Counted from the stretch's first letter, positions 34,321-43,058 are shown. The stretch: 52,832 nt of DNA from MAG-120531 sp963934855 (GCA_963934855.1 CAWWAC010000010.1:1-52832), one strand, 5' to 3'. Made by a program: numbers and translations. Notes: generated by a model from the sequence alone, not told the origin.

Positions 34321-35460
34321 TTACTGTTTGTCCAATGTAACCCAAATATTTCCTGCCTTATGAGAGGCCACAGCGCTTTCAATAAAATTTAAGCCGCGTA
34401 CCCCATCTACTACCGTAGGGTATTCGCCAGAATCTGGCTGTTGATTTCTAATGGCCCTAGCCACTCCTAAGTAAATATTAGCCATAGCGTCAAAAATTCC
34501 TTCTGGGTGGCCTGGGGGTAATTTGGTACCCCCTAATGAAAGGGCGTTGTTATAGGCGTGCCCAGGGGTATAGATTTGTAAAGGTTCGTGGTCTGAGAGC
34601 ACTTTTAACACATTGGGGCTTTCCTGTTCCCAGCGCAGTCCCTTTTTGTCTCCGTAAATAGCAATGGCCAGACCATTCTCTTCTCCTGTAGCAATTTGGC
34701 TGGCCCTGAGTATGCCCTTCACTCCATTTTCCATTCTCAGAAAAATATTGCCGTCAATATCCATTAAGTTGTCTTGATACAGGTAGTTTAGGTCTGCCAA
34801 AAGGGCGTCTATTCTAAGCCCAGTGGTGTATTCTACCATATTAAAGGCATGGGTTCCTATGTCTCCCATACAGCAAGAAATACCTGCTTTAGCGGCATCT
34901 AAACGCCAAGTGCTGCTCCGCTTAGCCTTATCATGAATAATAGGGTTTATCCATCCTTGGTAATAGCGGACATCTATTTTTTGAATATGGCCAAGCACCC
35001 CGTTTTTAATCATCTCCCTCATTTGGCGAACCATAGGGTAGCCCGTATAGGTGTGGGTGAGTCCAAAGACCACTCCTTTTTCTTTTTGTAAGGCATAAAG
35101 GGCTTTGGCTTCTTCATACGTATTGGTCATGGGCTTTTCACAAATTACGTGAAATCCGTTTTCCATAAGCTTTTTAGCCATAGGAAAATGAAGAAAATTG
35201 GGTGTTAATATAGAGCACACCTCTATGCGCTGGTCTAAAGGGAGCTTTAATTCTTCTTCAATCAGGCTGTCAAAATCTTTGTAAATTCTATGGGTAGGAA
35301 GCCCTATTTTTTTAGCAAAGTTTAGGTTTTCTTCTATATCTGGATTAAATACGCCCCCGACAATTTCATAGTTATCGTTAATAAAAGAAGCGACTCTGTG
35401 TAACACTCCAATGAGGGAATCTCCCCCGCCTCCTAAAATTCCAAGTCTTATTTTCTGCAT
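34321..35460 (-). CDS. Gfo/Idh/MocA family oxidoreductase
   Basis: 379 residues. The N-terminal Rossmann domain has LGILGGGGDSLIG (7-18) and the family motif EKP (108-110). The C-terminal domain contains a catalytic region GDIGTHAFNMVEY near 202-214. Such enzymes oxidise or reduce sugars with NAD(P)(H); several act at C3 of glucosides or reduce 3-keto-glucose. No signal peptide, so it is cytoplasmic. It lies between the transporter and the TIM-barrel gene, 47 and 29 nt away. Regeneration of glucose from imported 3-keto-glucose is a fitting but unproven role. Confidence 0.87.
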   Translation of the reverse strand: MQKIRLGILGGGGDSLIGVLHRVASFINDNYEIVGGVFNPDIEENLNFAKKIGLPTHRIYKDFDSLIEEELKLPLDQRIEVCSILTPNFLHFPMAKKLMENGFHVICEKPMTNTYEEAKALYALQKEKGVVFGLTHTYTGYPMVRQMREMIKNGVLGHIQKIDVRYYQGWINPIIHDKAKRSSTWRLDAAKAGISCCMGDIGTHAFNMVEYTTGLRIDALLADLNYLYQDNLMDIDGNIFLRMENGVKGILRASQIATGEENGLAIAIYGDKKGLRWEQESPNVLKVLSDHEPLQIYTPGHAYNNALSLGGTKLPPGHPEGIFDAMANIYLGVARAIRNQQPDSGEYPTVVDGVRGLNFIESAVASHKAGNIWVTLDKQ

Positions 35461-35507
35461 GCTTTTATTGTGTATTTAAAGTAACAAAGGGACCTAATCC
35501 TCTGTTT

Positions 35508-36734
35508 TTATGATTTGTATTCTATTTTTTCATTCTTAAAAAAGAGGGCAAAAAGTCCCATGACCAATAAAGCAAAAGCCGCTGGTAACAACCATATTTT
35601 TGTCCAATTATGGGTGCCGTCTTCTAAGAGGTAGGCATCTGAGATTTGTCCCGCTACCCAGAACCCTATAAGCATTCCTAATCCGTAGGTAGCAAGGGTA
35701 ATAAGCCCTTGTGCAGAAGATTTGTATTTCTTGCCTGCTTTGCTATCTGTGTATATCTGACCAGAGACAAAGAAAAAGTCATAACAAATTCCATGCAAAG
35801 CTATTCCAGTAATAAGCATAAAAGCACCTTCTCCCGCATCGCCGTAGGCAAATAAAACATAGCGAACCGCCCAAGCCAGCATGCCTGCTAAAATAGTTTT
35901 CTTAAAACCAAATTTCTTAAAAAAGAAAGGTAATAACAACATAAACAAGACCTCAGAGGCCTGCCCTATTGTCATTTTACCTGTAGGGTTGGCTACCCCA
36001 ATCTCTGAGAGAAATGGGTTGGCATTTTGGTAATAAAAAGCCAGTGGAATACAGATCAGAATAGAAGCTACAAAAAATATGAGAAAATTTCTGTCGTTTA
36101 AAAGTTTTAAGGCATCTAGGCCTAAAATAGACCCTATAGATTGTTTTTCTCCGTCCTGCAATTGTGGCGGAGTAGCCGGAAGAGTAAAGCTAAACAACCC
36201 AAGCACCCCAGAGGCAATGGCTACCATTAAAAAAGTGTTTTTAAGTAGCCCTGCAGTGGCATTGGCCTGTGAATCCCAAGCCAACCAGCTAATAAGTAAT
36301 CCGGCTACAATCCAACCGATGGTCCCAAAAACACGCACAAAGGAAAATTCCTTGGCTGGGTCTTTCATCTGCTTAAAGGAGATGGAATTTACTAGGGCCA
36401 ATGTAGGCATGTAGACAATCATATAACCCAGTACATAAGGGTAGAAAGTGCTAAAATCTGAGGCGCTATACATCTGGTACATAAGCACGGCCCCCACTAA
36501 GTGGAGCACTCCTAAAATTCGCTCCGCATTAAAATACCGGTCTGCAATAAGTCCTATAATAAAAGGGGCTATAATGGCGCCCCAAGATTGGGTAGAAAAG
36601 GCCATTGCAGATTCTGCTCCAGTGGCACCCAAGTTTTTTCCCAAGAAAGTTCCCAGGGTTACAAACCATCCGCCCCAGATAAAGAATTCTAAGAACATCA
36701 TGGTGGAGAGTTGAATTTTAATTGAAGTTTTCAT
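35508..36734 (-). CDS. MFS transporter of the nucleoside:H+ symporter family
   Basis: 408 residues with twelve membrane segments. The N terminus MMFLEFFIWGGWFVTLGTFL and the segments RYFNAERILGVLHLVGA and ALHGICYDFFFVSGQIYTD match the Nuc_H_symport group (NupG/XapB-like). Bacteroidota copies of this group often sit in sugar gene clusters next to oxidoreductases and isomerases, so it probably carries a sugar or keto sugar rather than a nucleoside here. It follows the exported TIM-barrel gene by 64 nt. A direct repeat (GCTGCGTTTA twice) sits in that gap. Confidence 0.85.
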   Translation of the reverse strand: MKTSIKIQLSTMMFLEFFIWGGWFVTLGTFLGKNLGATGAESAMAFSTQSWGAIIAPFIIGLIADRYFNAERILGVLHLVGAVLMYQMYSASDFSTFYPYVLGYMIVYMPTLALVNSISFKQMKDPAKEFSFVRVFGTIGWIVAGLLISWLAWDSQANATAGLLKNTFLMVAIASGVLGLFSFTLPATPPQLQDGEKQSIGSILGLDALKLLNDRNFLIFFVASILICIPLAFYYQNANPFLSEIGVANPTGKMTIGQASEVLFMLLLPFFFKKFGFKKTILAGMLAWAVRYVLFAYGDAGEGAFMLITGIALHGICYDFFFVSGQIYTDSKAGKKYKSSAQGLITLATYGLGMLIGFWVAGQISDAYLLEDGTHNWTKIWLLPAAFALLVMGLFALFFKNEKIEYKS

Positions 36735-36776
36735 ATAATTAAGTTAGGGGTGTAGTTCAATGATTGGGTCTATGTA

Positions 36777-36801
36777 GCTGCGTTTAATAATGCTGCGTTT
36801 A
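36777..36801. repeat. Direct repeat GCTGCGTTTA x2
   Basis: GCTGCGTTTA occurs at 36777-36786 and 36792-36801, 5 nt apart; the second copy covers the stop codon of the exported TIM-barrel gene. It could be a regulator site for the transporter gene or a chance duplication. Confidence 0.35.
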
Positions 36802-37782
36802 TTGCAATGAAATTAATAAATCTCTAGTGGCTATAATTCCTGCTTCTTCTGAGAGCACACTCCCCTCGTATTCTACTCCTACAAAACCAGTATAGCCTGC
36901 AGCGGCTACCAACTTCATAATTCTTGGAAAATCAGATGCTGTCTCCTGTCCATCGGCGTCAAAATTGTGCGATTTAGCACTCACTGCTTTAGCAAAAGGG
37001 AGCATCTCTTCAATTCCTTTATAACGGTCGTATTCTTCAGTACAGTTACGCCCGTTCGCACCCCACTCAGAAGCGATACAAAAATTTCCAAAATCTGGCA
37101 AGGTTCCAGCATTCTTCATATTCACCCCCTCCATTACTTGTACTAAAAGACCTGCATTAGAAGAAAGCCCACCGTGGTTTTCTACAATCACATTCATGTT
37201 TTTAGTAGCTGCGTAGGTAGCAAGCGCAGACAATCCATCTATAGCGCTTGGTATCCATATGGCAGGATCTGAAGAACCAGATAGGTTCACCCTTACAGAA
37301 TGGCAGCCTAAGGCCGCTGCCGCGTCTACCCATTTGTAATGATTTTCTACTGCTTTTTGGCGCTCTACAGCGTCTGTTGTGGCTAAGTTTCCCTGACCAT
37401 CTATCATAATAAGGACATTCTGAAGTCCGTATTTTTCACTTTCTGCCAAAGATTTTGAAACAAAGGTAGCCATGGCTTCTTCCGAAAAATTAGCTGGTTT
37501 TAAATCTGCATCATAGAGTTGGCTTACATATTCTAACCCTTCAAAACCCCATTCACTGGCCTTTTGTGCAAATGAATAAGGATCTACTCCGTCTTGTATA
37601 ATCATGCGGTGTATGGACCACTGGGCCAGAGATAATTTAAAATTTGGAGCCGCTACAAAAGCGTTTTCTTCTGTAGGGACTGTTTTTTGATCCTTTTCTT
37701 TGAAAGAGAAGCTACTTAGAGAGAAAAGAAGTGCAAGAGAAATAAAAAAAATAAAACGAAACTGTAAGTTTTTAAAAAGCAT
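36799..37782 (-). CDS. Exported sugar isomerase/epimerase-like TIM barrel
   Basis: 327 residues, with an N-terminal hydrophobic signal (FIFFISLALLFSLSSFSF) followed by a xylose-isomerase-like barrel beginning KLSLAQWSIHRMI. Likely metal ligands are in VIVENHGG, LPDFGNFC, KSHNFDADG and VGVEYEGS. The signal puts it in the periplasm, where it would meet the same sugars as the GMC dehydrogenase and the DUF1080 lipoproteins. First gene of the six-gene minus-strand cluster, divergent from the GMC gene across 147 bp with two candidate operators. Confidence 0.84.
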   Translation of the reverse strand: MLFKNLQFRFIFFISLALLFSLSSFSFKEKDQKTVPTEENAFVAAPNFKLSLAQWSIHRMIIQDGVDPYSFAQKASEWGFEGLEYVSQLYDADLKPANFSEEAMATFVSKSLAESEKYGLQNVLIMIDGQGNLATTDAVERQKAVENHYKWVDAAAALGCHSVRVNLSGSSDPAIWIPSAIDGLSALATYAATKNMNVIVENHGGLSSNAGLLVQVMEGVNMKNAGTLPDFGNFCIASEWGANGRNCTEEYDRYKGIEEMLPFAKAVSAKSHNFDADGQETASDFPRIMKLVAAAGYTGFVGVEYEGSVLSEEAGIIATRDLLISLQ

Positions 37783-37828
37783 GTGGTTGGTGTTAGTTTA
37801 TAAAATAATATTTGCTAAGAATATATGA

Positions 37829-37848
37829 ATACTACAACGTTTTCGTAT
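37829..37848. promoter_or_regulatory. Candidate LacI-family operator
   Basis: A 20-bp palindrome with 16 of 20 symmetric positions: ATAC at one end, GTAT at the other and AACGTT at the centre (37836-37841). A central CG in a 20-bp dyad is the usual form of LacI/GalR operators. It sits midway between the divergent sugar genes. No LacI gene is in the window. Confidence 0.5.
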
Positions 37849-37864
37849 GTAATTATCTAATATT

Positions 37865-37908
37865 ATTGCGACTAAATGTAAAAAATTAATTCTATATTTA
37901 GTCACAAT
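37865..37908. promoter_or_regulatory. Long inverted repeat over the GMC promoter
   Basis: Arms ATTGCGACTAAAT (37865-37877) and ATTTAGTCACAAT (37896-37908) are complementary at 12 of 13 positions, with an 18-nt spacer. A near -7 element TATATTTA (37893-37900) overlaps the right arm, placing the ATG of the GMC gene about 30 nt downstream. A repressor bound here would block the promoter. Confidence 0.55.
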
Positions 37909-37929
37909 TTTAATAAACAATCACCAACT

Positions 37930-39639
37930 ATGAGCAGCTTTTCTAATAATAATTCCAATGAAACCTATGACGCTATTGTGGTAGGAACTGGAATAAGTGG
38001 TGGCTGGGCCGCCAAAGAACTGTGTGAAAATGGCCTTAAAACCTTAGTCCTAGAACGAGGGAGAATGGTTACACACATTAAGGATTACCCAACGGCTAAT
38101 TTAGACCCCTGGGACTTTCCAAACAATGGAGATTTACCCCCTCAGCAAAGAGCTAGACAGGAAAAACAAGCCAGAACTGGTTATACGGTACGAGCAGAAA
38201 CAAACAATTGGTTTGTAGACGACATTACCCACCCTTATAATGAAACCAAACGTTTTGATTGGATGCGTGGCTACCACGTGGGGGGCCGTTCAATTATGTG
38301 GGGGCGTCATTCTTACAGATGGAGTGACCTAGATTTTGAAGCCAATTCCAAGGACGGCATAGCCGTAGATTGGCCAGTGAGATATGCAGATATTGCCCCC
38401 TGGTATGACCTTGTTGAAGAGTACATTGGAGTGAGTGGTGAAAACCTAGGGCTTTCTCAGTTACCAGATGGTAAATTTGAGCCTATGATGCAACTAAACT
38501 GTGTTGAACAACACTTTAGAGAGCAAATAGCAGCGCAATTTGAAGGGAGGGTGGTGACCGCTGGCCGTGTGGCCCACATTACCTCAGATAAAGAATTTGA
38601 AGGGCGCAGCAAATGTCAATTTAGAAACCGCTGCAGTAGAGGCTGTCCTTTTGGGGCGTACTTTTCTTCAGTATCTTCTACCTTACCTGCTGCAGAGCGT
38701 ACTGGAAATATGACTCTAAGAGCCAATTCTATTGTGCATGAAGTCATTTATGACCCCGCTTCAGGAAAAGCATCTGGTGTAAAAGTAATAGACAAAGAAA
38801 CCAAGGAGACCATGGTGTTTAACGCTAAGGTTATTTTTCTCTGCGCTTCTAGTATGGCGTCATCAGCTATTCTCATGCAGTCTAAATCTGATCGTTTCCC
38901 TAACGGACTAGGAAATGATTCTGACCAATTGGGAAGAAATATCATGGACCACCAATTAGGCGTAGGTGCTAACGGAACTTTTGACGGGTATGAAGACAAA
39001 TACTTTAAAGGACGCAAACCAAATGGCGTGTATATTCCTAGGTTTAGAAACCTAGACGCTTCCACTAAAAAAGACTATCTAAGGGGTTTTGGTTACCAAG
39101 GTGGTGCCTCTAGAGGCAATTGGGAAACAGCTATTGCAGAGCATGCCTTTGGAAAAGACCTTAAAGAGTCTATTTTAAAGCCAGGGGGATGGAGCATGGG
39201 AATCATGGGCTTTGGTGAGGTACTGCCTTATGAAGAGAACCGCTTTACTTTAGATTATAATCAATTAGATGAGTGGGGCTTACCTACCCTGACCTTTGAC
39301 GCAGAATTCAAAGAAAACGAGTGGAAAATGCGTGAAGATATGAAAGCACAAGCATTGGATATGCTTGAGAAAGCTGGATTTAAAAACGTGAGTACTTTTG
39401 ACAACCCAGGCGCTCTTGGACTTGGAATTCACGAGATGGGAACTGCCCGTATGGGAAGAGACCCTAAAACGTCAGTATTAAATGGCAACAACCAGGTGCA
39501 CGCTTGCCCTAATGTATTTGTGACAGACGGTTCTTTTATGACCTCTGCCTCTTGTGTGAACCCTTCATTAACGTATATGGCTTTTACAGCTAGAGCAGCC
39601 AATTTTGCTGCTGAACAACTTAAAAAAGGACTTTTATAA
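37930..39639 (+). CDS. GMC-family FAD-dependent sugar dehydrogenase, large subunit
   Basis: 569 residues. The FAD-binding motif is GTGISG (19-24), followed by LERG; the active-site His and Asn lie in GIHEMGTARMG near 500 and SASCVNPSLTYMAF near 540. A Cys motif C-x5-C-x3-C (Cys229, Cys235, Cys239) leads into CPFGAYFSS. It has no signal peptide. Related dehydrogenases pair with a Tat-exported gluconate-2-dehydrogenase-subunit-3-like protein and are carried out with it; the next gene encodes that protein and overlaps by one base. Some relatives oxidise glycosides at C3. With the DUF1080 and Gfo genes next door, that reaction is the best guess; the substrate is not proven. Confidence 0.88.
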   Translation: MSSFSNNNSNETYDAIVVGTGISGGWAAKELCENGLKTLVLERGRMVTHIKDYPTANLDPWDFPNNGDLPPQQRARQEKQARTGYTVRAETNNWFVDDITHPYNETKRFDWMRGYHVGGRSIMWGRHSYRWSDLDFEANSKDGIAVDWPVRYADIAPWYDLVEEYIGVSGENLGLSQLPDGKFEPMMQLNCVEQHFREQIAAQFEGRVVTAGRVAHITSDKEFEGRSKCQFRNRCSRGCPFGAYFSSVSSTLPAAERTGNMTLRANSIVHEVIYDPASGKASGVKVIDKETKETMVFNAKVIFLCASSMASSAILMQSKSDRFPNGLGNDSDQLGRNIMDHQLGVGANGTFDGYEDKYFKGRKPNGVYIPRFRNLDASTKKDYLRGFGYQGGASRGNWETAIAEHAFGKDLKESILKPGGWSMGIMGFGEVLPYEENRFTLDYNQLDEWGLPTLTFDAEFKENEWKMREDMKAQALDMLEKAGFKNVSTFDNPGALGLGIHEMGTARMGRDPKTSVLNGNNQVHACPNVFVTDGSFMTSASCVNPSLTYMAFTARAANFAAEQLKKGLL

Positions 39640-40193
39640 TGGAAAGAAGAAACGCCCTTAGAAATATTGGACTTGGATTTGGATATATGGCGGCAACACC
39701 TGCCCTTCTAAGCATGCTTCAGAGCTGCAATAAGGCTCCAGACGCCCCATGGGTACCCAAATTCTTTACCCCAGAACAAGCAGCCTTTGTGAGTACTGCG
39801 GTAGATGTGATCATTCCTCAGACAGACAGCCCAGCGGCCTCTGAAGTAAATGTGCCACAGTTTATAGACCGTTTTTATGCGGAAATTCTAACAGCAGAAG
39901 ACCAAGCCGTTATACAGACTGGCCTTGCCGCATTTATGACGTTGGCTGGCACCACAGACGCTTTAGCTATTACCGCTGCCTTAGAAAAAACGCTAAAATC
40001 TCTTCCAGTAGAAGGAGTAGAACCAGATGCTGCCACTGCTTTTGCTTTTGAATTGAGGGGTAAAACTATCTGGTCTTACAAATCTTCTGAATTTGTAGGA
40101 GAAGAAGTTCTGGCCTACCTTCCCGTACCTGGAGAATACCTTCCCTGTGAAGATTTACAGACCCTTACAGGGGGTAAAGCCTATTCGCTTTAA
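39639..40193 (+). CDS. Gluconate 2-dehydrogenase subunit 3-like Tat protein
   Basis: 184 residues. The N terminus MERRNALRNIG followed by a hydrophobic stretch and LSMLQSC is a twin-arginine signal with a possible lipobox. The body (FFTPEQAAFVSTAVDVIIPQTDSPAASEVNVPQFIDR) is the subunit 3 domain. It is the small subunit of the GMC dehydrogenase and supplies its export signal. Translation is coupled to the previous gene through TAATG. The cytochrome c subunit that often completes such complexes is not present; electrons must leave through a protein coded elsewhere. Confidence 0.88.
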   Translation: MERRNALRNIGLGFGYMAATPALLSMLQSCNKAPDAPWVPKFFTPEQAAFVSTAVDVIIPQTDSPAASEVNVPQFIDRFYAEILTAEDQAVIQTGLAAFMTLAGTTDALAITAALEKTLKSLPVEGVEPDAATAFAFELRGKTIWSYKSSEFVGEEVLAYLPVPGEYLPCEDLQTLTGGKAYSL

Positions 40194-40518
40194 AGTCTAG
40201 ATTTTGAATTTAATCTATACTTTATGATCTTTCATCTATAATAATGTTTAGGTGGTCTTTTTACTTATGTAAGACTGGCTAAAAATATTATTTTTATACA
40301 TCTAAGTAGAATTATAGGTCTTGCTTTTTCAAAACAATTAAAATTAGTTATTTTGAAAAAGATTTAAAATTCATTTTAAGAATGTTGAATATAGGGAGTT
40401 GCGAACTCATTAGCGAAGAGAAATCTGGTCTTTTGAGTTCGCTTCATTTTTAGCCCAATCCAGTACCAAAAAAAGGCGCCCTAGGGCGCCTTTTTTTGGT
40501 AAATTAGTAAAGGGTGTA
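40194..40518. other. 325-bp convergent intergenic region with hairpins
   Basis: No coding gene seen. It holds an 11-bp perfect inverted repeat CTTTTTCAAAA / TTTTGAAAAAG (40324-40334 and 40351-40361), a 9-bp one GCGAACTCA / TGAGTTCGC (40401-40409 and 40434-40442), and the large terminator palindrome at 40464-40501. I find no exact TAnnTTTG element, so an independent small RNA is possible but unsupported; the structures may belong to the 3' end of the GMC operon transcript. Confidence 0.55.
40464..40501. terminator. Bidirectional terminator, 38-nt perfect palindrome
   Basis: A perfect 38-nt palindrome with a GGCGCC core on each side of a central CTAG, flanked by A7 on one side and T7 on the other. 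As RNA it folds to a very stable hairpin with a U-run on either strand. It separates the GMC/subunit 3 operon (+) from nrdA (-). Confidence 0.92.
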
Positions 40519-43002
40519 TTACGAACCACACATTTCACAATCGTCGTCTGCCAAACCTTCTTTAGCCTTGGCAATCATAGCGCGCATTTCGTCGGCTGTT
40601 AAAGCCTGAACCTCTTCTTGTGTGTCTACTTGAACCTCTAGCTGTGTAGCGGGCATTGTTTCTGCTACTACTACTTTTACAGGGGCCACAGCGGCTGCTT
40701 CTGCTGTGACGCTCTCTGGCTCATTTTTCTTAGCGGTATTGTCTAATGTAAATTTAATAGCGTCTACCGCCGCCTTAGTTCTCAGGTAATACATGCCGGT
40801 TTTTAAGCCACTCTTCCAGGCGTAAAAGTGCATAGAAGTTAATTTGGCGTAGTTGGCGTTCTCCATAAATAAATTTAAAGACTGAGACTGGTCAATAAAA
40901 TATCCTCTATGTCTAGACATGTCTATAATGTCTTTCATGGAAAGCTCCCAAACAGTCTTGTAAAGTTCTTTAATATCTGCAGGAATAATGTCTATGTCTT
41001 GCACTGAACCATTAGCCCGCATGAGGTCTTGCTTTAAACTTTCATTCCAAAGGCCCAGTCCTACTAAATCTTCTAAAAGGTGTTTGTTTACTACAATAAA
41101 CTCTCCAGAGAGTACTCTTCTGGTATAAATATTAGAAGTGTAGGGCTCAAAACACTCGTTGTTTCCAAGAATTTGAGAAGTAGAGGCCGTGGGCATAGGG
41201 GCTACCAATAAGGAATTTCTAACCCCATTTTTCATGACTTCTTTTCTGAGTTTTACCCAATCCCAACGTCCAGATAATTCCTCATCTTTTATACCCCAAA
41301 GGTTGTGCTGAAATTCTCCTTCAGAAATAGGAGATCCTTTATAACTTTGGTAAGGTCCGTCTGCAATAGCCTCTTCCATAGAAGCTGTAACTGCTGCAAA
41401 GTAAAGGGTTTCAAAAATCTCCTCGTTTAATTTTTTGGCAGCGTCAGATGTAAAAGGCATGCGCAGCATAATAAAGGCGTCTGCCAATCCTTGAACCCCT
41501 AGACCAATGGGTCTGTGGCGCATATTGGAGTTTTCCGCCTCTTTAACTGGGTAGTAATTTCTGTCTATTACCCTGTTCAGATTTTTAGTGACTCTTTTTG
41601 TCACCCTAAAGAGTTCTTTATGATCAAAAGCGCCATCCTTTACAAACATAGGAAGCGCAATAGAAGCCAGGTTACAAACCGCCACCTCGTCTGGAGAGGT
41701 GTATTCCATGATCTCTGTACAGAGGTTTGAGGAGCGTATGGTGCCTAAATTCTTTTGATTGCTCTTGCGGTTGGCGGCGTCCTTGTAAAGCATATAAGGG
41801 GTGCCTGTCTCTATTTGAGACTCTAATATTTTCTCCCAAAGCTCTCTGGCTTTAACAGTTTTTCTACCCTTCCCTTCAGATTCATATGAAAGGTATAACG
41901 TTTCAAAAGCCTCTGAGTGCCTATTGTATAAGTCTGGGCATTCATTAGGACACATTAAGGTCCAAGAGGCATTGGCCTCTACTCTTTTCATAAAAAGATC
42001 TGGAATCCACATGGCATAGAATAAATCTCTAGCGCGCATTTCTTCCTTTCCGTGATTCTTTTTAAGGTCTAAGAAGTCATAGATATCTGCGTGCCATGGC
42101 TCTACATACATAGCAAAACTTCCTTTTCTTTTTCCGCCTCCTTGGTCTACATAGCGGGCGGTATCGTTAAAAACTTTTAACATAGGCACCACCCCGTTAG
42201 AGGTGCCATTGGTTCCTGATATATAAGAACCTGTAGCCCTTACATTGTGAATAGAAAGACCAATTCCTCCTGCAGACTGAGAAATCTTAGCCGTCTGCTT
42301 AAGAGTGTCGTAAATACCGTCTATAGAGTCATCTTTCATGGCCAAAAGAAAACAAGAAGACATTTGTGGCTTTGGAGTCCCTGAGTTAAAGAGCGTGGGT
42401 GTGGCATGAGTAAAAAACTTTTTACTCATAAGTTCATAGGTCTCTATGGCAGACTCCATGTCATGTGGGTGAATCCCTACAGAAACCCTCATTAACATAT
42501 GCTGAGGACGCTCTACAATGATCCCGTTAAGCTTGAGCAGATAAGAACGCTCTAGGGTTTTAAAACCAAAATAATCATATCCAAAATCTCTGTTGTAAAT
42601 AATAGTAGAGTCTAAGAGCTCTGCGTGGTCCATGATGGACTTGTATACCTCATCTGACAACAAAGGAGCTGCTTTTCCATTGCGGGGGTTCACATAAGTA
42701 TAGAGGTCTTTCATGGTTTCTGAAAAAGACTTCTTGGTGTTTTTGTGCAAGTTAGAGACAGAGATTCTAGCTGCTAATTTGGCAAAATCTGGATGGGTGG
42801 TAGTCATAGTAGCTGCAATTTCTGCCGCTAGGTTGTCTAATTCAGAGGTGGTCACCCCGTCATACAAACCTTCAATCACACGCAGCGATACCTTTACTGG
42901 GTCTACACGCTCATTAAGCCCATAACACAATTTTCTTACTCGCGCCGTGATTTTGTCAAACATCATGGGCTCTTTATGGCCATCTCTTTTTAATACGAAC
43001 AT
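40519..43002 (-). CDS. nrdA: Ribonucleoside-diphosphate reductase, large subunit (class Ia)
   Basis: 827 residues. An N-terminal ATP-cone (about 1-95, MFVLKRDGHKEPMMFDKI) provides allosteric activity control. The catalytic barrel holds the active-site Cys regions SSCFLLAM and SNLCTEIMEY. The C-terminal redox pair is Cys822 and Cys825 in CEMCGS, the last six residues. A long variable linker rich in Ala, Val and Glu (about 745-810) precedes this tail, as normal for a swinging arm. Converts NDPs to dNDPs together with NrdB, whose gene lies 168 nt upstream on the same strand. Confidence 0.95.
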   Translation of the reverse strand: MFVLKRDGHKEPMMFDKITARVRKLCYGLNERVDPVKVSLRVIEGLYDGVTTSELDNLAAEIAATMTTTHPDFAKLAARISVSNLHKNTKKSFSETMKDLYTYVNPRNGKAAPLLSDEVYKSIMDHAELLDSTIIYNRDFGYDYFGFKTLERSYLLKLNGIIVERPQHMLMRVSVGIHPHDMESAIETYELMSKKFFTHATPTLFNSGTPKPQMSSCFLLAMKDDSIDGIYDTLKQTAKISQSAGGIGLSIHNVRATGSYISGTNGTSNGVVPMLKVFNDTARYVDQGGGKRKGSFAMYVEPWHADIYDFLDLKKNHGKEEMRARDLFYAMWIPDLFMKRVEANASWTLMCPNECPDLYNRHSEAFETLYLSYESEGKGRKTVKARELWEKILESQIETGTPYMLYKDAANRKSNQKNLGTIRSSNLCTEIMEYTSPDEVAVCNLASIALPMFVKDGAFDHKELFRVTKRVTKNLNRVIDRNYYPVKEAENSNMRHRPIGLGVQGLADAFIMLRMPFTSDAAKKLNEEIFETLYFAAVTASMEEAIADGPYQSYKGSPISEGEFQHNLWGIKDEELSGRWDWVKLRKEVMKNGVRNSLLVAPMPTASTSQILGNNECFEPYTSNIYTRRVLSGEFIVVNKHLLEDLVGLGLWNESLKQDLMRANGSVQDIDIIPADIKELYKTVWELSMKDIIDMSRHRGYFIDQSQSLNLFMENANYAKLTSMHFYAWKSGLKTGMYYLRTKAAVDAIKFTLDNTAKKNEPESVTAEAAAVAPVKVVVAETMPATQLEVQVDTQEEVQALTADEMRAMIAKAKEGLADDDCEMCGS

Positions 43003-43058
43003 ATTAGGTTGCTTTGTTTGGTGTTAGTGATCTAAGTATAGTGGTTAAAACACTGACC

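Noticed and set aside
35508..36734. Calling the MFS gene a nucleoside transporter of purine salvage
   Set aside because: The family name is correct, but all neighbours are sugar enzymes and no nucleosidase is present, so I keep only the family.
40464..40501. 38-nt palindrome as a transposon end or attachment site
   Set aside because: Its A-run, GC stem and T-run between convergent genes are those of a bidirectional terminator, and no transposase or target duplication is nearby.
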